Source: Fomitopsis serialis
Lineage: Eukaryota > Basidiomycota > Agaricomycetes > Polyporales > Fomitopsidaceae
Direction of reading: 5' to 3'
Assembly (NCBI RefSeq): GCF_022376445.1
Contig: NW_025955494.1
Coordinates: 1-24,550, forward strand
Length of the DNA: 24,550 bases
Program-made: the position numbers and the translations under genes
Notes under the pieces: generated by a model
Databases searched by the model: none
The model's input: only the letters and a program-made list of their open reading frames with translations
Told to the model about the DNA's origin: nothing
Part shown: piece after piece, positions 8,936 to 19,017 of the stretch
Position numbering within the stretch: the stretch's first letter is position 1
How the letters are laid out: the number at the start of each line of letters is the position of its first letter

Positions 8936-11900
8936 CTAACGCCGGCGGGTTGACCTTCGCGTCGCCGTCGTGGTCTTGCTTTGAGACTTAACCTTGGCCA
9001 GCGACGCAGACTTCTTCGTGTTTGACGTCCGGGCTGACGATTGACCATTGGCAGGCGATTCAGATGGGTTTGCTTGGCCGTTTGATCCGGGCGCCGATCG
9101 CTGACGACTTCTCGGGCACATCTCCAGCTTTCCGCTTCTTCTGCATCCTATGTGCCATGTCTTCCCACAGTTTGCCTATCGTCTCGCAGTGTTCGCCGAG
9201 CTCCTCGACGAAGCTCCAACCAAGTTGTGATCCGTGCACGTACTGTGGGATCTCGTCTTCCTCGTCGCTCCGGTGATCGATCTTCCTCTCGATGTCCTTC
9301 ACAACCATGGCAATCGCCAAGGTAACCATAAGTCCGTTTTCTCGGCTCATCGGGGTGTCCGCAAGACTGGTACCTATCCTTGTGAGCCACGCACGGAACC
9401 GTGCTAGTACGTCCTTGTCATTGTGAATGTCCGGCGTGCATCGGCCCGGCGGTAGTTCCAACTTGCCCAGTCCCACTTAGTCTTGGACTGCCATGCACCG
9501 GTCTCGGACTAGATGTGGTTCGTCAGAACATCAGTGGCGAGCACGTCAAGGTGGAGCTCACTAGGTAGGGCAGTTTGTTGACCAGGCTCTGCACCCCGTC
9601 ATCGGCTGTGAGCTCCCGAAGCCACTGGCGCCTTCCTCCCAACTCTTCCCCGCGGTGGCCGGGCTCTCCTCATGCGGCTGTGGTCCAGGACGACCCGTGT
9701 GGACAGCCGGCGTGTCTTTGGCCTTCTTCGCCGTCACTTTCATGAGGAGGGAAATCAGGATTTACTCAAGGGGATGCAGGTTGACACTCACCCGGAGTTG
9801 GTAGGATGATCACCTCGTCGTCGTCCTCGGCATTGGATTCCACCGGAGCCCTTTTCTTTCCGCTGGGGCCCGCCTCCGCTTTGGAGGTGAGCGACGGTTA
9901 CGGGCCTTCTGCTCTGCTTTCCCTTTGGTCCCACCGTCGGCGGGCACGGGCTTTGCAGCTTTCTTGGGGACCGGGCCCTCCGGGACTACCTCGGGCCGAG
10001 GACTGCTGGGATTCGCGGCCTTCTTCTTGGGCCGGGGTTTGCTCGGTTGGGCCTTGGATATGCCCACCGCCTTATTCCCACCTTCCGGGGCCGTCACTGC
10101 GGGCGCTGCAATCCCCTTCGGTGGGCCCGATTTCCCTGCCGGCACCGGGTTGTCGTCATGGGATACTTCCCGAGTGGGCCGGGCCTTCGAGGGTGCAGCA
10201 CCTCGATCGGCAGCCTTGCCCTTGTCCTTACGGGGTGGGGGAGGTGCTTCATCGTCAGTCAACTCGGGCGACTGCGCCTTCTTCTTTCCCTTGTCTTTCC
10301 GCTTCGGCGACGGTTTGGCTGGCTGCTCCTCCTCATCGGTACTCAAGTCGGCTTTGAAGAGGTCACTGAAAGTCTCCTCCGCTTCGCTCTCCTCTGCGGA
10401 CGCCTCATCGCTAGCAATATCGCCGGCAGGTTCTTGCCGGCGCGCGCGAGACGGTCCGGGCGTGGCTTGCCTACGCTGTGGCTTAGGTCGCCTCGCCGAA
10501 GGTTTGGGCTTTACTGGCTCCGGGACGACGATCTCCAGCTTGGAATTCTTCCAGGCCCTGAACCGCAGCACCGGACCCTGCGGATGGTCGTCTTGCCTCT
10601 CCCGCCAATGTGTGAGGATTGCGTCGAGGTCCCCGGTGCGCATCTTATTCGGGTCGCTGAGCACGGTGCCGGCGGGGAGGTACTCAGTGTCGATGAACGA
10701 ATCCGAGAGTTCTGACAGTGATTGCCACGGCACTTTGACTGTTGATCGTCCGGTGAAATTAACTGTTGATAATATGTCAACAATGGAATGCGTATCAATC
10801 CCGGACACGCGTACCATACGTCTTCCGAACGAACGTCGCCAAAAACATACGCTTCAATTTCGTCTTTTTGAAACAGTCGTGGTCCGCCGGCGGCATGAGC
10901 GGATACCCGTCCTCGTCCTCCTCCCAGTCCATGTTTTCGATGACCGATGCCGGTCCGTGGTCTCCTTCCTCTTCGAATCCATTCCCATCTGTTTGCTCCG
11001 GATTTAGGTCCCGCTCGCGCCGCCGAAAGCTCTCACATACCGAACACGGTCTTGATGTATGCCTTCCACATGTCATACAGCAGGCCGGTTTTCCACTCGG
11101 CATGGGTGGCAGTAAACTTCGGTACCTTCGGGGAATCTTCTTCAAGTATCATCTCGTCGTTGAAGTCAAACCTGACAATGTATTCAACGATTCGAAGCCT
11201 AGCACTACGGTGGGCACACGTACTCTAACACACCGTTCTTCCCGTCCGCCATCGGGATCCCGACGAGGAGAAAGCACCTTGCCCCGCATTTCCTCCACAT
11301 GATCTTCATGAAGTCCGGATCATGGTGGTGCCGTACTTCTCGAGCTGCTTCCGTTGAAGGTCGGCCGGCCATACCTGCGTGTTCCAATCCTTGGCGACCT
11401 GCATGTAGTCGGCCTGGTCCTCCGGCGAGAGATTGTCGCAGAGCTCCTTCAAGGCGGTTTGGTAGATGGCCGGGATCTGGCGGCTCGGCATCGCCTGGCC
11501 TTCCTTGTCTTCCCTCTCATCCCCCTCCTCCTCCTCGTCGTCGTCGTCATCCAACCCATCCTTCCCCCTCTCCCGGGCAATCCTCGCCATGATCTCCCCC
11601 AGCTCATCCTCCCGGTCGCGGGCCGCGACCGTCCTCCACGTTATGTCCTTGCCGAGCTTAAACATCTCCTTCTTGACCTGCTCCTTCGACCCCCGTCGGT
11701 TAGAGTACCACTTATCGACGCGCTGCCGGAGATGAGCCACCAATGTTCTATCATCGTCGTCGAATGCATACCTTTCGCAACTGAGCATCAAACTTGATTT
11801 TCTTCCGCTCTTCCAGCCGTTGAATGCTGTTCTCCACGAGCTCCTGACGTCGCTGTGGATCCTCGGAAGCCTGTTGATAATCCTCCAGGTTGCTGTTCAG

Positions 11901-11939
11901 GATCACTAGGTCCGGTTCTTGCCAGGTGACTTTGCCCAT
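8936..11939 (-). CDS. Gene C: seven-exon protein of about 885 residues, unknown family, frame-disrupted
   Basis: Exons on the minus strand: 11939-11772, 11722-11224, 11171-11041, 10988-10851, 10762-9792, 9736-9562 and 9508-8936. Introns are 49-88 nt with GT-AG ends. The start is GKVTWQEPDLV. Order of segments: N-terminal helices; RVDKWYSNR; TWRTVAARDREDEL; an acidic run; SPEDQADYMQVAKDWN; MKIMWRKCGARCFLLVG; VLEFDFNDE; GYPLMPPADHD; EYLPAGTVLSDPNKMRTGDL with HWRERQ and LRFRAWKN; a 300-residue acidic/basic disordered tract; DDDEVIILPTP; and a C-terminal helical part with RRQWLRELTADDG and GWSFVEELGEHCETIGKL ending in a basic tail. The style matches large uncharacterised agaricomycete protein families; no enzyme motif is visible. 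Four single-base losses (near 11330, 9880-9882, 9648-9651 and 9433) and one gain (near 9090) are needed. With them all seven exon phases close, so the model is well supported but the gene as written is broken. Confidence 0.75.
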
Positions 11940-12842
11940 TGCGAGTTGTCTGGTGAAGTGAGAATGCTAGGTGAGCAAGGTGTGATTTGTCGACGAAGAT
12001 GGTGGTGGCAAGAGTTCGGTAGCCTCGGGGTGACGGATTCGGTGACACCCCAAGCCTTGTTCGCCACAACCTTTCGATTCTGAGCTTAGCTAACACGCTG
12101 TACTCGGGCTTACACAAATTCTACCTGCAACCATTACACGACATTCGTTTCATTGTTTACTTATCACCATAACTCTGATGTGCTGGCACGCCGGCCGCCC
12201 AGAATGGGAGGGTTCCGGCCGGAGCATCACGGACGAACCCACATTGGATTCCAGCGAGTCACCAAGGTGTGACTTGGTAGCTCTCCAGTTCCATGGTACT
12301 CGCCGTACCGCAGATCCCGCTCGCCGCCGGGTCCGGTCACTGACTCCGGTTACCAGGTTAAGACAAGACCCATCACCGGCCGTCCCGACCGGCAAGCCAA
12401 GGAAGGCTCAAACTGATCTGGCTCCAACATAGCATCCAGCAAATGCTTCTGGCACCTCGTCTGACTGGATGAAACTCACTGCGCCGGACACGTGACCGGG
12501 CGGGCGGGCCGGACCGTTGTGATCGACATCTTGCCGGCCGCATCATTATATACGCAACTGACTAATGTCCGGCCGGGCCATTATGCGCCCCGTTCTCATG
12601 CGAACCATCATGGAATCCTAAATGCTGTCTGATTTAGGACGAACTGCAACACTTAGCGACTCCACGTCGGTGATCCCGGCCCCGGCCGCACCATACCCGG
12701 AACACGGGCGGCCGGCCCGCTGCATACTGCTGCACTAGTGGCAATCGCAATGGTTGCAGGAGTTTTGACGTGAGCAATGGCAATACAGAGCTGAACTCTG
12801 CCCTTATCAAACTGCTGAGCTGTTGATTGCTCTGGTAACACC
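11940..12842. other. Intergenic between divergent gene C and the KDZ fragment
   Basis: No exon was found. It should hold the gene C promoter on its left and the 5' flank of the KDZ copy on its right. CCGGCCGG-type palindromes recur here (around 12217, with related GGCCGG sites near 12525 and 12572), as in the 2.2-2.9 kb repeat region. I could not find terminal inverted repeats or a target duplication marking the left end of the KDZ element. Confidence 0.5.
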
Positions 12843-14514
12843 ATGGGTCGACTGCGGCCAACGGCAACCTCTCCTGCAGTGGTAGAACTCACACTGACGA
12901 AAAGAAGGACTGCAAGGGGAGTGAGGTCACGGCTTGTCGAGGTGCAGAATAGCGGGTTGCAGACTCCGCCGGCTACACCCCATCGAACCGCTCGGTCGAC
13001 AACAAGACAGTCCAGCTGGACGCCACCAACCGATGATGTTGCCAACACGACTTTCTGCGAGTTCCCCACAGTTCGACAGAGTGCCCCGCAGGTATACCAA
13101 GTGCCCATGTTGTATCGTAGACAGAGCCTCACCAATTCAATCAGACACAACCTGAGATGCTTAGAGAGTGGATTCCCCTCCAGCACAACTATCTGCGATC
13201 GTTGTACGCCCACTACAAGCCTCCCGCGCTCAGTGCCGAGGGGAGCTATATGTGCTCGAGCTGCAACAGTGGCGGCGGGGTATGGAAGTGCATGTCGTGC
13301 ATTGGTTATCCAATCTTCTGCCCGACCTGCTGTCTCGCCGAGCACCGGCGAACACCATTCCACCGGGTTGAGCAGTGGAACCTCGGAGGATACTGGGAGC
13401 CCTCATGGCTCCGTCAAGTTGGAGTTTCAATCACTCTCGGCCACCGGGGCAGAGAATGCCCCCAGCCGGCGGTTGTCGTGGAGGATGACGAGGAAGTGGA
13501 GATGGACCGGGCGACCGATCGCGCGGCCGATGATGATGGCGACGTGCCAGCGGACCCTCTTCACCACGCCGACTCACCTCCGCGACCCCCGCCCGCAATG
13601 ATGACTATTGTTGACACCACCGGGGTGCATTTCCTCCAGGTGACGTGGTGCGGCTGTCCCGACGCCGGTGACCACACATCGCAGCTTCTCGATGCCGGGT
13701 TGTATCCGGCGAGCCAGCGCAAGGCTCGTACGTGCTTCACCTTTGGGGCACTTGACGGTTTCCTGCTGGACAATCTGGAGTGTAAGACTACCGCCATGAA
13801 TTACTACGCACGGATTCGACGGGCCACCAATCCGGCTTTTCCCCATGAAGTACCGGTGAGTGAGTGTCCAGAATACCAGCAAAGGCACATGATTGAAATG
13901 GAGGTAGGATCGATACCTTGAGCTGCTTAGAGTGAGCCGCGAATGGGCGTTGCTCCAGGCGAAGAAACAGTTTGGATACGGGCCACAGTGGCGAGAGGCC
14001 CCGGGCAACGGAGACCTTGCTCACTTTTGCCCGGCATGTCCGCAGCCCGGAGTGAACATACCCGAGGACTGGGAGGTGGATGATAGGAAGTAAGTAGTTA
14101 CTCTGTTCGCCGGTATACGCCAGCTGAACTGTTCTGGAGGTACCTATATGCCCGAGGATATGTCATGGATGGGAACTTCCACGCCGAGCAAATGAAAATG
14201 CGCAAGCCCGAGAACGACGTACCGTTGATGCCGGGGAAAATGTTCATGGTTCATCCCGGCCCATACGAGGAGCACCTGAGAGTAGCGAAGGACGTGAAGA
14301 TGGTGAGGGTGTATACAGCCGGCATACGAACGTGTGGCTAACACGTCCACAGCACTCAAGCTGCAACGACCACAAGGCGGTCTCCCAGGCCAACGCCGAC
14401 CGGCATAAGCTCGCTGTCACCGGGATCGGCGCAACATCTTGTTTGAGGCACGGGTGCTTCCTTCCGCACTCGGTAGTGAACTATCAGAAGGGCGAACATC
14501 AGATGAACATGGAC
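12843..14514 (+). pseudogene. KDZ transposase, N-terminal half only (CxC2 module and start of transposase domain)
   Basis: Exons: 12843-13091, 13121-13855, 13908-14089, 14140-14302 and 14353-14514, about 497 residues against roughly 900-1100 in full KDZ transposases. The first part is Arg/Thr-rich. MLREWIPLQHNYL introduces the CxC2 cysteine module at residues about 128-158 (CSSC, CMSC, CPTCC, then H). TIVDTTGVHFLQV, CGCPDAGDH and FTFGALDGFLLDNLE follow, as is usual in KDZ. Then come CPACPQPGVNIPEDW, the DGNF motif whose Asp (about D399) is the first catalytic acid, CNDHKAV, TGIGATSCLRHGC and YQKGEHQMNMD. The text becomes unrelated right after that motif, so the rest of the DDE core and the C-terminus are missing. 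Exons 1 and 2 join only through a 29-nt intron or a lost base. Transposition activity is therefore not expected. Confidence 0.9.
12843..14514 (+). mobile_element. Remnant of a KDZ DNA transposon
   Basis: The only recognisable part is the 5' half of the transposase gene. The family (Kyakuja-Dileera-Zisupton) is a eukaryotic DDE superfamily strongly expanded in agaricomycetes. The 3' breakpoint is near 14515; neither terminal repeats nor the missing 3' half appear elsewhere in the window, so this is a truncation and not a simple insertion into the element. Confidence 0.8.
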
Positions 14515-14829
14515 CATCAGGAAAAACGACTTTGTCTTGGGCGTCATGCCAAGACACCGCACACTCTTTCAAGGCACAAACACCACATAACCAACTTGAG
14601 TGGCTCACAAGTCAGCCAAAAGACCGTCAAAGCTCAAAAGCGTGGGTGTGTCTCTTCTCTGACTTGAATTCTGGTTGCTGATACAGCAGTTACCTTTAGC
14701 CTGAGACCATTATACTCAAAAGCCCTCACGCATACTTGTGGGCTTTTCACAAGTATAACTCATACAGCACACTCTGTTCAGGTCGTACAATGTATTATGT
14801 TGTAGATACAATGTCTACGTAGCTCATGT
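14515..14829. other. Unassigned sequence after the KDZ break, with overlapping hairpins
   Basis: Base composition becomes more AT-rich immediately after the KDZ reading frame loses family similarity. No exon was recognised. Two mutually exclusive stems overlap: AAAAGCCC at 14718-14725 with GGGCTTTT at 14740-14747, and ATACTTGTG at 14732-14740 with CACAAGTAT at 14748-14756. Confidence 0.55.
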
Positions 14830-17160
14830 ACCTAGGTTGTACAGGGTGTACGATTCGGAGAGCCTGAGAGCGCCACTCGGTGACGGTTGGATAGGAGCCG
14901 CTGAGGTTGGAAGAGCTGGGGGTAAGAGTGAGTGTTGATCTTGGTCGAATATGCTGAGCAACAAGCTCGACGTACACGACGGTGATGCTTCGAGGATAGG
15001 TGTGGACGAGCCTGTAGCGTCGTCAGAACAATGGCGGTCGTGGGTGCGAGCGAGTCGGTCGACGTAGTCATCTCGGAGCACGTCAATGGCGACGGCATGG
15101 CGGGCATTGAGCTCGTCATGCCAGTGTACGGTGAACGAAGAGCTCGCCGTACTCAACGAGGATGTCTTGACAGTAGATGTTGTCATGCGGGCTGTCGAAC
15201 GTGAATGCACACTGATCGCGTAGCAGGGCATGATCTCCGACGTGGAGGTCATATCATATATGCTGAGTGAGGGGCTCAGCGTAGGCGACGGTCTTGTCTT
15301 GACGGTGGAAATGGACGCATTGGTCGTGTTTGAGCGTACCGCGACTGCGTCACTAGGTGTAGCATTGACGGTGGGATCTGCCCTCCTGTACATCCAGCAC
15401 ATCACTCGGCCTACCCAGTGCTCGAGGTTCAGACGCTGCAATAGGCACGTCGGTTCTTGCGTTGCGCATGGTATGCAGTGCACCAGTGGGCAGCACGTCG
15501 AGCCTCCAGCTCGGCATATTTCCGCTTGGAACGTGTGTGCTATAGAGAGATGAGACGCACCGGTCATGCTTGTTTGCACGCCAGACACGCCATGCGTCGT
15601 GACGGCATAGAGCTCGTTAGCCAGGCCATCACATAGGTTCAGCACCTCGCGTTCGCGTGCATCTTGATAATCAACTGCGTGTACGTCGAGCGGCGGGCTA
15701 GACGTGGTGTAAAAATGGGACGATCAGGAGGAGCTAAGCAGCTCGCCGGATGCGTCGCCTGGTGAGATAACGACAGCGGGCACAGTGGCCGCACTGCTAG
15801 CGAGGTCCATGGCCCTGTCAGTAACGTCGGAGAAACACACGACGCACTCTACGTTCGTCGTGCTGTTTTCAGACGTGGGCACTGGCGACATGTGTACTAG
15901 GGCACCCTTCAAGTTATGAGCTGTGCCTCGATCACATGGATGACCGGTATGGGATCGAGGTACGCGCCAAGTACTTCTGCGAGTACGCTGAATGCGTCGG
16001 TACGCTCGCCGACGGCATGTACGTCGAGCGATAGTCTCGGCGTACTCGCTGTGCCACGTTCCGCAGATGAACGGGATATGTTGGACGTCGGCGCGTCTGC
16101 CGTGTTGCCTTGCAGAATCGCAGTCTCTGGTACGGCGTGAAGGTCATCCCGTAGCACCGGGTTGCTGTACTCGTGGGCAACCTCGCACACGACGAACTCT
16201 ACGTTCATCGCTACGCTTGCCGGTGCGGGCACAGGCAGAAAAGGGAGCGTCGAGACGTACGTCCGTAGAGGGCGTGCCTTCACGGCTCGACCCTTTGTGC
16301 TTGTCAGTAGCGTGCACGTCGAGCGAATCACTCGATGTACCCACTACACGACGGTTGATCGTAGGTGAGTGGGACACGTCGGACGTACAGCGCTGCACGT
16401 CCGCCGTGTCGCCTTGCTAAGGGTGTAACCTGGAGGTCGTCCCGCAGCACAGACGTGCCGTCTTCGTGGCCATCAGCGCGCACAAAGAACTCGGTGCTCG
16501 TCAATACGAATGCTGGCGTGGGCACCGGCAAGAGCGGTGGCAAGAGCGGTGGCAAGATGGATACATTCATTAAGGGCGTACCTGTGTCCGTCGAGCTTCC
16601 CCGCTCGTCCCTCTTCATCTCGGTGCACCCTTTCCCCCCCTTTTCCTTCTCCCTCTCCTTCTCCCTCACACCTTCCTCATTGGCTCCTCGTTCCGCGTGT
16701 GTCGCGTGTTGGACGGTCACATTGCCCTGCGCTGGACTTGCGTGCTCATCGCGCGATTCCTCGGTGACGCTTGCGTGTTGTCAGAGCCGCAAAGAGCTGG
16801 TTTGAGGTCGCCAGATACAAGAGAAGGGGTATGAGGGTCGAATGGAGGTGTCCTGGGTGGCGTTTGAGGCCCGGGAGAGGAAGGATGGTACCGCGGGCAG
16901 GGGGGTTGTCGGGCGCTCCGAGTCCTAGCTGAACTAACGGTTGAGTCGCTGACTTGAGCTCGCCTGTCCGTTGGGACAGCGCGAGCGTCTTGACGAGAGG
17001 TCCGACAGTCATGGTGGCTGCCCGAGTGACGGTCGGAGACGAGGAGGTGGTGGTGGTGGTCGAGAGCAGAGCGTCGGGCGCTCGTATCAGTGCGCCTCCC
17101 GGTCGTGTAACGTTGTAAGCATGGAGCGACAGCACGCACTCGAATCGCGCCGTTATCACC
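14830..17160. repeat. Degenerate tandem modules of about 300 bp, possible remnant coding array on the minus strand
   Basis: Related blocks recur along the region. GTACGTCGAGCG or GCACGTCGAGCG starts at 15681, 16019 and 16313 (338 and 294 apart). A GTC(A/G)TCCCG(T/C)AGCAC block occurs at about 16143 and 16437, with a weaker relative near 15066. TCTTGAC followed by a similar context occurs near 15166, 15297 and 16988. On the minus strand the blocks read as recurring peptides such as VLRDDLHAV, VLRDDLQVT and VLRDDYVDR, each preceded by a (N)VEF(V)V-like string. Open stretches of 62-273 residues persist but do not join into one model with convincing splice sites. I do not recognise the family. 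Confidence 0.6.
16600..16680. other. Pyrimidine-rich tract
   Basis: The plus strand is strongly C/T-biased here, including CCCTTTCCCCCCC and repeated TCTCCYTC groups. On the minus strand it reads as a Glu/Lys/Arg-rich peptide (EKEREKEKGGKG). It may be low-complexity sequence inside the module array; no function is assigned. Confidence 0.6.
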
Positions 17161-17335
17161 TACTGCTGCAAAGTGCGTGCTGACGGATTGCGCCTTCTTC
17201 GCCTCGAGCTGCTGGAAACGGAGCTGCTGGAAACGCTTGGAGGTAGGGCAGTGCGTAGTGACGTTCAGAAGACGGATAGATTCAGCACTCTCACAAATAG
17301 ATCCTGCTAGCTAGGCTTCCTTCCAGCGTGCAACG

Positions 17336-17954
17336 CTAAGCCCTACGTTTGGCTCCACTCTTCGACCTCCCTGCAACCGGACGCACGGCTCGCTGAGCAT
17401 CCTGACGGTCTCCCTGTCCCTCTGTCTTGCCTGCCCTCCGTCTCACTCTCCCATGATCTCCCAACCGCACGTCGCCCTTCGGTGCCTGCGTCTGGCACGT
17501 GTCTTCCTTCTGGTGTCGCTTGCTGCGTCGAAGGATCGTGAACTCTGCCGGAGTGGCACGTTTGGCACCGCTACGCTGTAGAGTAAACTGCATTCAGCCC
17601 TGCAGTAGGTTTCATTGATCGCGCACTCACCTTGTCCGAACCCGATGCTGCCGCCGACTGGCCGGCCGCGCTACCAGAAGAGCCCTCATCTTCACTGTCC
17701 GAAGACACCAAGTCGATCACCACGGGTCCCTGCGCAGGCTGCTTGACTGGCGGCTGAGGTGGCGGACGATAGGAAGATGGCAGAGGAACGTCGGAGTAAT
17801 CCTGGGTATTACGATAGCCACAGTATACTAGACCGTCTTCGTCCAGCTTCTCCCTATGGACTTTGCTCTTGTCGACGTCAACACGTTGAAAACCGACGTA
17901 CTGAACCTCCTTCAAGCCGGCAGCTGGCTGGCGGGTCTTCTGCCGCCGGGACAT
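17336..17954 (-). CDS. Gene D: small two-exon protein with SUMO-interaction-like motif and basic tail
   Basis: Exon 1 runs 17954-17631 and exon 2 17587-17336. The 43-nt intron has GTGAGT and GCAG ends and is phase 0, giving 191 residues. The N-terminus is basic (MSRRQKTRQP), followed by LKEVQYVGFQRVDVDKSKVH, which looks folded. A proline-rich stretch (RPPPQPPVKQP) precedes VVIDLVSSDSEDE at residues 78-90. That motif, a hydrophobic V-I-D-L-V core followed by serines and acidic residues, is the classic form of a SUMO-interacting motif. Exon 2 is rich in Arg, Lys and Gln without visible structure. No homologous family was recognised. Nuclear location and SUMO binding are inferences from composition and motif. 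It could also be a domesticated or host gene stranded between repeats. Confidence 0.62.
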
Positions 17955-18562
17955 GACCTGTTTGACGACGCGTCAGATACAAGAGCAGGAGAGGAGACGA
18001 AGCGGTGAACCTGTAGATTTCAGAGGTTGTGGCAGACGGCGCGACGGAAGTGCAGCGGCACGACGGTCACAACACCGGTGACGCGAAGGCGCTCAGATCA
18101 GATCTCGATCACCCGCCCGACGTCACCGACCCTCGCCCGCCTTAAGCTTGACGGATGCAAGCGACGGACAGGCGAGGGCGAGTACCCCGCTAGACCTGGT
18201 AAGTGAGTACTCACCTCCCCACAGTATCAGGCCCGACCACGCGTGGCAAATGTGGGAACATCATAGAGGGCGGATTGCGGACATGGACGAGAGGCGTGCG
18301 GATTGAGTCCGCAAGCATCTCAGCGACGTGAGTGCAGACGCATGCGAGCGAGCCCGCTAACGCAAACACAGGACGCGGTGACATGAAGCGCAACACACAT
18401 GACGACCGCAAGCACGCAGAGCCACTGTCCTGCGTGCAGGCACCGCCGACAAACGCGCGGCGGACAGCCAAGCGGGCGGGAGCACTCGCCGACCGTGTAC
18501 GTGATAGGCCAATGCCCGGGATGCAAGCGCGGCCGAAGAAGGTACACGCAGGTGGGCGAGGA
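17955..18562. other. Unassigned, upstream of gene D
   Basis: No exon with supporting splice sites was recognised. The left end should hold the gene D promoter. The right end grades into purine-biased DNA leading to the 38-bp repeat. Confidence 0.45.
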
Positions 18563-18655
18563 GGCAGGCGAGCGGTGGACTAGCGGGCAGCGGGCGAGCG
18601 GGCAGGCGAGCGGTGGACTAGCGGGCAGCGGGCGAGCGGGCAGGCGAGCGGTCAG
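18563..18655. repeat. 38-bp G-rich tandem repeat
   Basis: The block beginning GGCAGGCGAGCGGTGGACTA starts at 18563, again at 18601 and partially at 18639, an exact 38-base spacing. The two full copies are nearly identical. Shorter GCGGGCGAGCGGG-type units continue inside each copy, so the array grew from smaller motifs. Confidence 0.9.
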
Positions 18656-18839
18656 GCGGTACAGGGTACGGATCACCCAGACGCACAGGCCGAAGCCAAG
18701 ACTTGTCCAGAAGGCGGACGAGCAGGAGGGCAGGAGCACACGCTGACCGCCGACGAACGCAGGTGCACGCGAGTGGGAAGGTTGCGCACCAGGCCAGCAG
18801 ACAAGCGACATCGAAGATGGGCAGACTGGCGGGAGAGCG

Positions 18840-18985
18840 GCTGTGCGAGAGGACGACCGGGTGAGCAGGAAGGCGGGTGGGTGCACGAGCGGGAGGGCGG
18901 GAGTGCGAGAGGGCGGGAGGGCAACAGCCGACTGGCAGGCGGGTGAGCGGGCAGACGGCAGGGCGAGCGGGCGGGAGGGCGGGTA
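18840..18985 (+). other. Purine/G-rich tract with G-quadruplex motifs
   Basis: The plus strand carries many GGG runs with very short loops. The cleanest is GGGCGGGAGGGCGGG at 18969-18983 (four G3 tracts with 1-nt loops). Six G3 tracts lie in 18891-18921. The tract ends about 35 bases from the Plavaka stop codon, on the template strand of that gene. Confidence 0.75.
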
Positions 18986-19017
18986 CAGGATGCAATACAA
19001 GTCCCATGTATTCAGCA

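Noticed and set aside
9806..11007. Long plus-strand frames opposite gene C
   Set aside because: They mirror the low-complexity Pro/Lys/Glu tract of gene C, whose exon phases and splice sites are coherent on the minus strand.
13092..13601. Continuation of KDZ exon 1 in its original frame
   Set aside because: After 13091 that frame loses family similarity, while the CxC2 module continues in another frame from 13121.
12843..14514. A KDZ-linked TET/JBP dioxygenase gene
   Set aside because: Such genes accompany KDZ elements in some agaricomycetes, but no HxD...H dioxygenase core was found in this window.
14824..15645. 273-codon minus-strand frame as a stand-alone gene
   Set aside because: It shares degenerate repeat blocks with its neighbours, and I could not build a model with convincing introns. 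It is kept as part of the module array.
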